From Epiperipatus broadwayi (taxonomy: Eukaryota; Onychophora; Udeonychophora; Euonychophora; Peripatidae), in NCBI GenBank assembly GCA_028023455.1, contig JAQFVV010000017.1:6046098-6110097 (forward strand): a stretch of DNA of 64,000 bases, read 5' to 3'. The position numbers and the translations under genes were made by a program. Position 1 is the stretch's first letter; each line of letters begins with the position of its first letter. The notes beneath the pieces are model-generated. The model was not told the origin of the DNA. It did no database searches and worked only from the letters and a program-made list of their open reading frames with translations. This document shows positions 32,171 through 43,049 of the stretch, in pieces.

Positions 32171-32350
32171 TATCTGAATTACGTTTGGTCCAATTATCCT
32201 CTTCTCTTTTGTTTTTATTTATTTTATTTTTAACAATTTAACCATTCCACTATATTAAAGATGATCAAAACATCTTCTTTTGTTTAGTTCATATTACATA
32301 TAAATACTACAAATTAAAAATAATGTAATAAACTTTTCTTATACCACTGT

Positions 32351-32605
32351 AATTTATAAATCTGACTTAAATGCTATCTTAAGAAAAGCTATTGAATGAG
32401 TATTTATTGGAGCTTAGTTCTGTTGAAGAAATGGGCAATATAATTTACATACATTTGTGGCCTATATATGGAAATGCACCCAATTATGCATACATCAATA
32501 CTATGAATATGAGGATATACTTTGCCCTCAAAAGTGCTAAGTTTCAATAAGTAAGCATTCATTAATAGCATTTCTTAAGATAGCGTTTAAGTGCAATTTA
32601 TAAAA
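32351..32605. mobile_element. Miniature TIR element
   Basis: About 55-bp inverted ends: ACTTAAATGCTATCTTAAGA at the left and TCTTAAGATAGCGTTTAAGT at the right. AT-rich centre with no coding capacity. Sequence from 32606 to 33000 is AT-rich with nothing recognised. Confidence 0.6.
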
Positions 32606-32999
32606 TATGATAAATTATACAAAATTTCAGCATAAAAATATAATAAAATTTTATATATTCTGTTATGATAAAAGTTGGTGTATTACATTACAAACAAAAC
32701 TATCAAGCTGTATTTTTGGCTCTATAAATGACATCTGCAGAATAAATCTCTTCGATACAGTAAAGGGATAGTATTTCTCAGGAATGTTTTGTTCAATTAT
32801 TTTGTTCAGTTCAACTGTTCAGTCGAAAGCAGTATTAAGCTGCGGTTAATTTGTAATATTGCTAATCTTTTCTTTGTAGTGAATTATGCTCTATATTAAA
32901 TTATAAGATTAATATTTGTTCAGCAGTTCTTAATTTTTGTTCAGTACCATTTATTTTGTACAAAATTATTTTTGTTTAATATTATTTGAGTTTAATCAC

Positions 33000-33440
33000 T
33001 CAATGTTTAGCTTCTGATCAGACCTCACAGGCCGTGTATATCATTGCATGCCCTCACGATGGATGCAAAGCCTCATACTACGGTGAAATCAGAGCCACCA
33101 TAGCTACTAGGTTGTCACAGCATAAGTATAGGTATAATGTCACATACTAACGATTTTTGCACAACATCAAAAAGTATCCAGACACGAGTTTGAACCCGCC
33201 TCTGCAAAATTAGTTTGTACTGAGAGGCACGATGTTAAACATAAGATAAAGGAGGCTTACTTCATAGCAGAAGACTCCTTCGCCATTATTTTGCTAGATC
33301 AAAAAGATGGGCTAATTGACTCATTTGCATAGAGTTTGCATATTATACATATAGAATGATTCCAATGAATGAGTCATAACAGGCTATGATTATGAGAAAT
33401 ACATTTTCTCGAAAGCATTAATCCAATTTAATTCATTAAT
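33000..33440 (+). pseudogene. Penelope-like GIY-YIG fragment
   Basis: Reads AVYIIACPHDGCKASYYGEI, then TIATRLSQHKY, then in another frame VSRHEFEP, KLVCTERHD, HKIKEAYFI before a stop at about 33329. These are the GVY, YYGE, Arg-helix and KEA (Glu) blocks of a Penelope GIY-YIG domain, of the type with a CPHDGC Cys pair. Much less Asn-rich than the 22-kb copy, so a different Penelope lineage, related to the fragment at 33.9 kb. Its 3' UTR keeps a hairpin followed by GAAA (33381-33415). Confidence 0.65.
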
Positions 33441-33789
33441 TGCTATTAATTTATACAGCTTTATGTTATAAGTGTGATAGCACTATTTAATTATTATAAT
33501 ATGACATTAAAATAATTATTTGTCTTTAAATAATACTTTTCAAAAAACATATGTTCACTATTAGAAAACTATAGTATAGCTCATAGTATAAAAAAATATA
33601 ATGAAAATAATAGACATTTTTATTAATTAAAAGATATATTATTACAAAATAAATGTCGTACTATATTCCTCCGATTACAAAGCACTGTTTTGTAATAAAA
33701 ATTTCCAAATATTTTGTTGAAAGTATTAAGTCTACAATTTTGGGTATTATTTTCATTCAAAAAATATAAGTTTAATTAATATGGATTAG

Positions 33790-34480
33790 TATATACAAGC
33801 GCTTTAGGTGAAGAAGCTGTTAATGGCCAACAATCAAAATAAATCAATGTAGGCTAAGTGCTTTCGAGGTGTTATACCTCGTAATCATAGCCAAAATAGA
33901 TTTTACATCATTGTTAAATGGTAATGTATGCAAATTAATCAACTTGTCCATTTTCTGGAGATAGCGAAGCATGTGTTGCATCTATTAATAGTGTTATTGG
34001 CATTGATGATAAAATACACTTCTTTTATCTTCATTTTGCAGTCATTAGTTTCAGTGCACACAATTTTGGGGTTGGAGGGTTTGAACCTATGACTGGCTAG
34101 CTTCTCATATTCGAAAAATATTAAGATGTCGTCATTCTTTTTTGCTCTTCTGTATGTATACATGTGCTGAGCAGCTCTATTATTGACAGTGGCCTTGGTT
34201 TCCCCATAGTAAGTGGTGTTGCATCTGGCCTGAGGGCATGAAATGTTATATACAACCTGGGATGTATGGGTTGGGTCAATTTTGTCCTTTGCGTTATTGA
34301 TAAGTCTGTTTGTATTGGAGAGTGTGTGAAAGCCAACTTTAAATTCATTAGATAAAGTTTTCATAAGCTGTTTAGATACTTTAGGAATGTAAGGGAGGGT
34401 GATTTGAGGTTTAACTTTAGTGGTGATGTTAGCTGTTTGATTTTTTATAAAATTAATCAATCTTCTTGATAATCAATCTG
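33790..34480 (-). pseudogene. Penelope-like GIY-YIG fragment, opposite strand
   Basis: The open frame 33939-34460 (173 codons) reads VVYNISCPQARC, TTYYGETKATVNNRAAQH, KLASHRFKP, KIVCTETNDCKMKIKEVYFI, RKWTS at its end. It includes part of the RT thumb/linker (KPQITLPYIPKVSKQL) before the nuclease. All four GIY-YIG blocks with the Arg and Glu are present. The 3' UTR hairpin (33855-33890) pairs GAGGT with ACCTC and GGCTA with TAGCC and is followed by GAAA. Same lineage as the 33.0-kb fragment, facing it tail to tail with about 350 bp between. Confidence 0.7.
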
Positions 34481-35620
34481 TAGCTAAAACCGACACTTAA
34501 TAGGTCTCTGATGTAGCTTAAGGTATTTTCATTAAAGATATGATTGCATTTTCATTAATATTTTGGTTTGGTTTTAACACCATTCTATATTCATTTCCTT
34601 TATATAGAAGTTTTTTGAATTGAATAAAGTTTTTTTTTTAATAAATCATTTTACACCAGTCATTTAAAATATTATATTTCTTAACAATTGTATTATATAA
34701 TTCTTTTTGAAAATTTAATTTAATCCCATATAAAACAATTTTTAAATTTCTAATAAAGTTTTTTGAATTTTTTGAGTAAACAAATAACACATTTTATTAA
34801 TATTTATATATATATATGTTTTGAACATTTAACCGAGCAAAGGTAATATCATTTTTACTAAAGTTGCAATTTTCTGAGCATGCTTTCGACATTACGCTCA
34901 TATTTTGTCACAGGAAGCAATGTGTCATCCCTTTTTGAGAGGAATTATCTTATATTTTGTAATAGATAAAACACAATATAATGGAAAAATAAAATGTGAT
35001 ATTCAAACACCTATTATATTTTGGGTTAATTTAGTCTGATGACCAAGGATGTAAATCTTTCTTTTATGTTTATTCTAATTATATTTCTTTTGCCTGTTGT
35101 TTGTGTTTACAGATATAGAACTTAGTTTAGCATACAGAATTTGAGATGTTTTAATAATTGAAGCAACTAAATAGTATTGATTTGCTCTTCAAATTAACGT
35201 GGACATGCGCGTGAGATTTTTGACAACCAAAGTCAATTGGATCAGCTGTAGAAGTCATGAATACCTTCTCATAGAATTGACTTGATTTTTCTGTGAAAGA
35301 CCAATGTCTTCTTTCATATGAGTATTTAGTTAAGTGATTGTTCATAAAAACTTATATATATTTGCGTGTAACATTAGGCTGACGATAATTAGCATATTAT
35401 TCAATTACTGTTACCCCTCTTTTAGTCCATTAATGCAATAATAAAGAATTAGTGGCATACGTATAAAACGCACTATTCATAAATGTATTGAATAAAGATG
35501 TATCTGTTTAAATACATGTATAAAACCACACTGTTAATAAATGTATTGAATAAAGGTATATCTGTTTAAATATACGTATTTATTTAAAGATTATAATATA
35601 TTTGTTTTTAATATACGTAT
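34481..35620. other. AT-rich sequence, nothing recognised
   Basis: Could include decayed 5' parts of the minus-strand Penelope-like element up to about 34700, but I cannot support motifs. A duplicated segment occurs near 35455-35590 (TAAATGTATTGAATAAAG twice). Confidence 0.4.
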
Positions 35621-37336
35621 TGTACCAATATTGAAATTGGCACACAATAATTTTATCTAAAAAAATTATTAAACTAAAAGTCTTTCATAAAAGAAAACAT
35701 AAAAGATTATAAAAGAAGTAAAGAGTTTTTTTTTCTTATTATTATTCCTTAAAATAAATAATTAAAAGTTTAAGAGTTCTTGAAATAAAACTTTCAATTA
35801 ATTAATTAAAAGGGGGGAGGAGGAGTTTTCTTGTAGAAAAAACTAAAAGTTTAATAGGACACATTAAAGAGTTTTATTTATTATAAGTTAAAATATAAAT
35901 CTCTTTTCATTTGAGTTTATTAGAATAAATGCGTATATATGTGTGATGGTAAATAAAAATAAATGTATGCGTAAATGTAAGCTTGTTAATAAGATATATA
36001 ATAAATGCGTGTTAAAATCATATTGAAAAACACATAAAAATAAATACTGAAATGAAATGTATTTAAAAAACATAGCGGTGGTTACTAATTAAAATTATAA
36101 AAACAACACATTTGTGATGGCTGCTAATTGAAATATCCAACAACAAGATTAAAAAGGATTAGCTACTAAAGGAATTTCGACAACACATATTGCCGATGGA
36201 CATTAAAACAAAAACACTTGCATATATAAATAGCCAGATTTTTATCGGACGTTCAGTTTGTTTCGTTTTTAGTCTAGTCTAGTCCAGAGATAAGAGTGCA
36301 GTTTATATTATGCATCCAGAAACAGAAATGCAGTGCTGAGCAGCTTTTGGGAATGTACGATCTTACTTCAGCCCTTAAGTCCAACAAGATCAGCAAGATC
36401 TGCCCGTGAAATAATGTCTGCGTAACAGCTCAGAAATCCTCCGCCAATGTTCAACTGTCTCCAAGAATAATACCAACGGATTAGCATCAAATCTCCTCAA
36501 GAAACTTCAAATCTAACCGGTTAGACATACTTCATTAGAAGCAGCTAACAACAAGCAATATCCACGTTCCAAAAATCCTAGATAAAACATTTTCTTATTC
36601 TCATTTATATATAGTAGCCACCGCATTATTTGCAAAGCCTCCAGAGACAAGTAATTTGAACTCTATAAGCATGCATAAAATGAACTATTGATGTGCGTGT
36701 TTATGAATGCTTTATGATTTTATAAACGTTAAATATTATTTATGTTTTCTCATAAGACATATTATATTGTGTTAATTTAAAATGTGCATGACAAAAATAT
36801 CAATATTATGTTAGTTAAAAATTATAAAGATATTTAAATTTAGTATAATTAATGTTAGTTAAAATAAATTGTCTTTAAACTAAAACTTTATTTGTCGGTC
36901 AATTCTTTTTATCAATTCTTTTTACCAATTCTTTACCAATCTTTTATCAATTCTATCACTACTAATTAAACTATATTTTATTATTGATTAAAATTAGACT
37001 GGGCTAGTTTTTGGGATTGTTTCGAGCACTGGATTATGAGCCTACTGACCAAATACGTTAGTCTTAGACTAGCTGGTGCCCGGGATTTACTCTGAAACAA
37101 ACAAAGTATTTGGATAGTAGGGGTTTGAATCTAGCAGCCCAGGTGGGCCACGATCTGATCGTGGGTATTGTTGATAGTTAAAGCTATCAATAATATTTCC
37201 CATTTTGTTCGAACGTGCCGGTTCATTCACGTAACATTTATAATTAAATAAGATTATAAATGTATTATGAAGAAGTTTGAAACCAGCCAAAACATTTACA
37301 GTGTAAGTAAGTTCATCTGCGGAAACATCCGGTACA
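35621..37336 (+). repeat. 5' LTR (1716 bp)
   Basis: Matches 39900-41508 except for about 105 bp extra at about 37000-37102, absent from the 3' LTR. Contains a TATA box (CATATATAAATAG, 36221-36233) with a CAGT initiator-like site about 30 bp downstream (36253). TG...CA ends. Confidence 0.85.
36221..36260 (+). promoter_or_regulatory. LTR core promoter
   Basis: TATA box at 36223-36230 and GTTCAGTTTG at 36251, spaced as in animal TATA/initiator promoters. The same arrangement is kept in the 3' LTR at about 40496-40535. Confidence 0.5.
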
Positions 37337-37807
37337 AATGTCTCCCAATGTTTGGGGCTGGACCTAAGAAACAACAGTAATTAAATACTTTGTTTCTTGT
37401 TTAAAAATAAAAACCTTAAAGAAAAGCTAAATTACATATTTAAAGTGGTTTAACTTAAAAAAAAAAATTGACTGAAACCTTTTTTTTCTTCTTTAAATGA
37501 AAAGAGATTTATGCTATTTACATTCGTTAAAATAAATCATTCTATTAAATCAGAGACAGTTGGGTCTTTTGGGCGGAGCTAAAGCATTAGGATCGGGTAG
37601 AGAAAAATGGACAAAGGGGGTGGAGTCAGCGTGTTTCCATTTTAGTAAGAAAAATAAATAAACAATAATAATTTTTGATTTGTTAATGCAAAAGATAATT
37701 TTAAAAAAAATGAAAACTAATAGCATAAGTATAAATAAAGAAATGGAGCCGGTAGAAACCCGATATATTTTAAAAATCCACAGGTAGTGAAGAAACAGAA
37801 AGAAGAA

Positions 37808-38404
37808 ATGTCTGAGATGAAGATGATGAATATGATGCAAGAATTGGTGAAAGAAATAAAAGAAATGAGGCAAGATCAGCAAGAATTCATTGCAGAACTA
37901 AGAGAGAGGAGACATGGAATGGCAGGAAAGGTAGAGAAGAACCAAGAAATTATAGAAGTGGATTTTGTCAAAGAAAATAAGGAAGTTGAGGTCACAAAAG
38001 TGGTAGAAACTAAATTAGAATCAGATAGTGTTGCAACAGATAAAGTAGAAACAAATGAAAATCAAGAAATAGAAGAGAGATATAAGTTCAAGGTAGAAGA
38101 TAGCGTAAAAGAGTTTTTACAAAAAATTAAAAATAAAAGGTTTAAAGTAAACGTTCGTGTTCGTAGATTTAAAAATAGATTTAAAAAAAGAAAGTGTAGA
38201 AAAAAATATTCCCAGATTGGAGTAATACGGAGTTGTGCTAGGTGTCAAGATTTTCTGATATACAAAGTTGAAAAGAGAACAGAAAGAGAAAGAAATAAAG
38301 TAATAAATTATAAAAGTGGGATAGATAAGCGAGGAAAGTTAGTTTATATTATAGAATTAGTAGAAAGAAAGAAGGAACCGCCTGACAGTTTAATTGTCAG
38401 TTAA
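37808..38404 (+). CDS. Gag-like protein of the LTR element
   Basis: 198 residues from the first ATG; the frame is open a few codons further upstream, behind CCACAG, which could be a splice acceptor. Residues 1-40 form a Met/Glu/Lys-rich coiled coil (MQELVKEIKEMRQDQQEF). Residues about 45-95 are acidic. Residues about 105-145 are strongly basic (RRFKNRFKKRKCRKK), followed by CARC, and a second basic segment ends the protein. There is no capsid fold that I recognise, no CCHC knuckle, and no protease or pol. Position just behind the 5' LTR and the coiled coil plus basic layout suggest a nucleic-acid-binding gag remnant or a specialised non-autonomous ORF. Confidence 0.5.
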   Translation: MSEMKMMNMMQELVKEIKEMRQDQQEFIAELRERRHGMAGKVEKNQEIIEVDFVKENKEVEVTKVVETKLESDSVATDKVETNENQEIEERYKFKVEDSVKEFLQKIKNKRFKVNVRVRRFKNRFKKRKCRKKYSQIGVIRSCARCQDFLIYKVEKRTERERNKVINYKSGIDKRGKLVYIIELVERKKEPPDSLIVS

Positions 38405-39881
38405 TCAGTGGAATAATAAAATAAACAAAAGAAACAAAAAGGATCGGAAATGGACTATGAGTTTAGTATAATTATTTTGACGTAGGTGAAAAGCCTGAAT
38501 TAGAATTTCGCTATTTAAAATGATGGATTGTTTTGTCAAATAATAATAATGGAGGCTTCGTAAAATAAAAGATTTTTTCTCCACGCACATATTAATAAAG
38601 AAAGTAATGTAATAAAATAAAAGTTTGTTTTGAATACCATAAGTTAAGAAAAGGATGTAAATAAATTATTTAAAATAATCAAGATAAAAAAAAAAAATCT
38701 CTAGTAAAATAATAATGAACGAATCGTAATAAAGTAAAATAGTTTTTCTGAGTACACGCACGTTAATAAGGAAGTTAAATAAATAAGTGTAATATATCCG
38801 TAGTAAAATAAGAAAGAATGACTCGTAATAAACTAATAGATTTTTTTTTGGAATACACGCAAGTTAATAAAAGAAAGTAAATAAATAGTTTAAAGTAATT
38901 AAGTCAAGTCAAATATCGATATAATAATGAAGAGCAATAAAATCAAATAGTTTTCTAAATATACGCATGTTAAATAAGGAAGTTAAAGTAATAGTTTAGG
39001 AAAAAAAATAATATTGTAATATAAATAAATATGGATAATGTTCGTATGGGTTTAAAAATAATATCGTAATATAAATAAATATGTAAACTGATGTCCGTGA
39101 TAGTTTTGAATAGTATGTAAGATTAAATAAATATATAAAATAATGTTTGTAATGGGTTAAAGATAATATTATAAGATTAGTGTAAATAAATATTTCAAAT
39201 AATGTTCGTAAGGATTATAAATAATGTTCATGTGTATTTAAAAATAATATTGAAAGGTTAAAATACTATAAATGAAAGTCAATCTAAGTTGTATTAAGAG
39301 TGTATAAGAGTTTGAAACTAAAGGGAATGAGGGTAGTATAGAAATAAGTTTAGTTAAGGATAAGTTTAAAGCTGTCGACTGGATAAATTTTAGTACCCGT
39401 AACGGATTAGCAGGGATCATTCCTCTTTTAAAATGCGCACTGGGAAAATCCAGCATGAGCCGCAAGTCACTTCTTCAGGGGAGAATCCCCATATCTTGTA
39501 CCTCATTTTTCAAGGCGTAAGTCAAAAATGGACAGTTGATAATTCCTGCCATTCGCCGCGACCCTTTCCAAGTCTGGTAGAAACCCGGCAAATGAAGCTT
39601 CGTTTTTCATACGTGTAAGTCGGTATAAGTCAGTGAATCTGCCTCCGCCTCATTTCCAAAAGATCCCTGTGCCACAAAATTAGTTTGTCCCGGTGGTCAC
39701 TATCCAGGACTCAGAAATTGTAAGCAATGTAGCCAGCATAGGAGTAAAGCATAAGTGAAGATTGCCCTTAGTATGAAAAGTGAAAGATATTAAAAAAAGC
39801 AAACTTAGAAAAATAATAATATTTAGAATTAAGAATAAGTTGTCAGAGATAAAATGGTCAAAAATGACACATTTTACTCTC
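38405..39881 (+). other. Non-coding interior of the LTR element
   Basis: AT-rich with several loosely repeated segments of about 60-90 bp ending in TAAATAAATA (38640-39240). A distinctly less AT-rich block follows at about 39390-39720 (for example TCAGGGGAGAATCCCC), whose short open frames show no known domain. Confidence 0.5.
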
Positions 39882-39899
39882 AAACAAAAGGGGGTGCAA
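39882..39899 (+). promoter_or_regulatory. Polypurine tract
   Basis: AAACAAAAGGGGGTGCAA directly precedes the TG of the 3' LTR, the expected plus-strand primer site. Confidence 0.7.
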
Positions 39900-41508
39900 T
39901 GTACCAATATTGAAATTGGCACACAATAATTTTATCTATAAAAAAATTATTAAACTAAGTCTTTCATAAAAGAAAACATAAAAGTTTATAAAAGAAGTAG
40001 AGTTTTTTTTCTTATTATTATTCGTTAAAATAAATAATTAAAAGTTTAAGAGTTCTTGAAATAAAACTTTCAATTAATTAATTAAAAGGGGGGAGGGGGA
40101 GTTTTCCTGTAGAAAAAATTAAAAGTTTAATAGGAGACGTTAAAGAGTTTTATTTATTATAAGTTAAAATATAAATCTCTTTTCATTCGAGTTTATTAGA
40201 ATAAATGCGTATATATGTGCGATGGTAAATAAAAATAAATGTATGCGTAAATGTAAGCTTGTTAATAAGATATATAATGCGTGTTAAAATGATATTGAAA
40301 AACATATGAAAATAAATACTGAAATGACATGTATTTAAAAAACACAGCGGTGGTTACTAATTAAAATTATAAAAACAACACGTTTGTGATGGCTGCTAAT
40401 TGAAATACCCAACAACAAGATTAAAAAGGATTAGCTACTAAAGGAATTTCGACAACACATATTGCTGGTGGACATTAAAACAAAAACACTTCGCATATAT
40501 AAATAGCAAGATTTTTATCGGACATTCAGTTTCAGTTTCGTTTTTAGTCTAGTCTAGTCCAGAGATAAGAGTGCAGTTTATATTATGTATCCAGAAACAG
40601 AAATGCAGTGCTGAGCAGCTTTTGGGAACATACAATCTTACTTCAGCCCTTAAGTCCAACAAGATCAGCAAGATCTGCCTGTGAAATAATGTCTGCGTAA
40701 CAGTTCAGAAATCCTCTGCCAATGTTCAACTGTCTCCAAGAATAATACCAATGGATTAGCATCAAATCTCCTCAAGAAACTTCAAATCTAACCGGTTAGA
40801 CATACTTCATTAGAAGCAGCTAACAACAAGCAATATCCACATTCCAAAAATCCTAGGTAAAACATTTTCTTATTCTCATTTAGATATAGTAGCCACTGCA
40901 TTATTTGCAAAGCCTCCAGAGACAAGTAATTTGAAGTCTATAAGCATGCATAAAATGAACTATTGATGTGCGTGTTTGTGAATGCTTTATGATTTTATAA
41001 ACGTCAAATATTATTTATGCTTTCTCATAAGATATATTATATTGTGTTAATTTAAAATGTGCATGACAAAAATACCAATATTATGTTAGTTAAAAATTAT
41101 AAAGATATTTAAATTTAGTATAATTAATGTTAGTTAAAATAAATTGTCTTTAAACTAAAACTTTATTTGTCGGTCAATTCTTTTTATCAATTCTTTTTAC
41201 CAATTCTTTACCAATCTTTTATCAATTCTATCACTACTAATTAAACTATATTTTATTATTGATTAAAATTAGACAAAGTGTTTGGATAGTAGGGGTTTGA
41301 ATCTAGCAGCCCAGGTGGGCCACGATCAGATCATGGGTATTGTTGATAGTTAAAGCTATCAATAATATTTCCCATTTTGCTTGAACGTGCCGGTTCGTTC
41401 ATGTAACATTTATAATTAAATAAGATTATAAATGTATTATGAAGAAGTTTGAAACCAGCCAAAACATTTACAGTGTAAGTAAGTTCATCTGCAGAAACAT
41501 CTGGTACA
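39900..41508 (+). repeat. 3' LTR (1609 bp)
   Basis: Shorter than the 5' LTR because the 105-bp segment is missing between TTAGAC and AAAGTG (about 41274). Same TG...CA ends, and followed by the GTAT target duplicate. Confidence 0.85.
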
Positions 41509-41978
41509 GTATAAAACTATGAAAAATGTAAATGTTGTAAAAATGTGAGGCTAATATTCATATGTAATATATATCTATTAACGCATAATATGGGTATTAT
41601 TAAATATATTTAAAATCTTACTCTGGAGTCATTGCCTATACTATTGATTATGTTTTCCCACATGCATATATCTATACACATTAGGTTTATACATACACCG
41701 AAGACATAAACAATTTATTATCGATAACTATTATATAGATCTGGCCAGTTGCCTAATTAGAGTCTTTTCGTTTTACCGCTGAGGTGATGGCCGGAAATAA
41801 TTAAATATGCCTTGTATCATCAGTATTGCTAATCATAAGTAAAGAGACCTAGGGTTGAACCTGTAGGGCAGAGTTAGAGAGTGTCCCTGACTTATGTATC
41901 TTGTATCTGATCTGACTCGGGGTACTCAGGTTAGAATTCCAGGTCTGGTTGTATGAAATACGCAAACTGACCGGTACA
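41509..41978. other. Spacer, possible SINE relic
   Basis: About 41770-41960 is richer in G and C and contains GGGTTGAACCTG and GGTTAGAATTCC, both near the Pol III B-box pattern. No matching A box was secured. Confidence 0.25.
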
Positions 41979-42650
41979 CTATATTCATTTACTTAATAAT
42001 GCTGAACCCAGTTATTGCATGAAATAGTTGTTTTGACATTTGAAATATTTAAAGGTATTTACGAAAATGAAGTAAGAAAAGCATTATGGAAAGGATGAAT
42101 TGAAACATAGTTATAGAGTTATTTAAAATAATTAATTCTACAAAATGATAAAATGTTTGTATCAAATTTAGAAACAGATGCTGCAACGGGTAAAACTCAA
42201 TGTTTATATAAAAACAGTTATGTACCGAGATAATTTCTTATTGATAGAATAATACAATTGCTGCTATTGTTATTAGAATGAATGAGATAAAATGATAAAA
42301 TTTAATAATGTTGACTCAAAATTAGGCTCTAGAATAAAGAATATAGAATAATATGCATCAAATTGTTAAAATGAAATATAGAAATTATAATGTAAGGATT
42401 AATTTAAAATAGACATACCCTGATATATATATACACCATAAATGTTTATGGTTTAACCAAGAAGGAGTTACTCCTTTTGTATATGTAAATTTGATTATTA
42501 AAAGAGATGTACATCTATATAAATGAATCGAATACGTGAATATATTCGGGTATAGTTATTGACTACTAAATAATTGAATGAAAAGGATTAATTCAAATAT
42601 AAATCAAGATTGCCTAGGAGGATACTGCAATGGGGAATTAATGGGCATAT
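41979..42650 (+). repeat. 5' LTR of second element, first part
   Basis: Matches 47733 to about 48660 of the 3' LTR but lacks the 199-bp tandem duplication found there. Its end at ATCTACGAATATATAT is where the nested insertion starts. Confidence 0.7.
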
Positions 42651-42659
42651 CTACGAATA

Positions 42660-43049
42660 TATATATAAATATTTGAAAACCAGGCACACTTCACAAACCT
42701 GGGAGCTTAATTGTAAATATAGAGGATTTGAACTCAGATTTTCAGGCACCCTTCAACTATCCACACTATCTCATACAACCGATACACATGACCACACACA
42801 TGTAGAAAAGATAAATAATCACCAAGATACGTATTTCATGCTAAGCCAGCACTCATCAGTTGGTCCAGATTATCATCTCCCACATATATATATATAATCA
42901 ATGCTCAGTTTATATTAAGATAGCACATCTTCATACTTTAATGGACAGGCTTCAATCCACTCCAACCTCCAACTTTTCAGCCATCCATGTCATTGAAAAT
43001 CTGATTTTCAATGATATGGATGTTCTTAAGTTTATATATATATATATAT
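42660..43049 (-). mobile_element. Family B element with intact hammerhead
   Basis: Minus-strand order: leader (CATCCATATCATTGAAAATC), GTCCATTAAAGTATGAAGAT, AACTGAGCATTGATTATATA, hammerhead, CATGTGTATCGGTTGTATGA, then GAGTTCAAATCC (rc 42724-42735), close to a Pol III B box, and a final CCAGGTTTGTGAAGTG hairpin-like block. Homologous to 24671-25184. Inserted in the 5' LTR of the second LTR element, so younger than that insertion. Confidence 0.75.
42815..42873 (-). ncRNA. Hammerhead ribozyme, type I, complete core
   Basis: 59 nt. Stem I outer ATAATC with GATTAT (6 bp), internal loop TGGA opposite T, inner CCAA with TTGG (4 bp). Box CTGATGA (rc of 42853-42859). Stem II GTGCT with AGCAT (5 bp including G-U), loop GGCTT. 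Box GAAA, stem III ATA with TAT around CG, then C17 (rc of 42826) as the cleavage position. All 11 catalytic-core positions fit the hammerhead consensus. The family copy at 24.9 kb pairs ATGATC with GATCAT, a compensatory change. The loop in stem II and the stem I internal loop are placed as for the tertiary contact of natural hammerheads. Confidence 0.8.

Larger units (their letters stand above)
35621..41508 (+). mobile_element. Non-autonomous LTR retrotransposon, gypsy-like
   Basis: Two long direct repeats start TGTACC and end GGTACA, a polypurine tract lies just before the 3' copy, and GTAT flanks both outer edges (35617-35620 and 41509-41512). The 2.56-kb interior has a single short ORF and no pol. 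Orientation is set by the polypurine tract and the promoter-like TATA box in the LTR. The LTRs look very similar by eye, implying a fairly recent insertion. Confidence 0.85.

Noticed and set aside
33855-33890. Full hammerhead in the minus-strand Penelope 3' UTR
   Set aside because: Stem II-like hairpin and GAAA are present, but the first box reads ATGATTAC rather than CTGANGA; kept only as a structured-RNA finding.
37087-37374. 95-codon minus-strand open frame at the end of the 5' LTR
   Set aside because: Antisense to the LTR, not preserved as a start-to-stop frame in the 3' LTR, and without known motifs.
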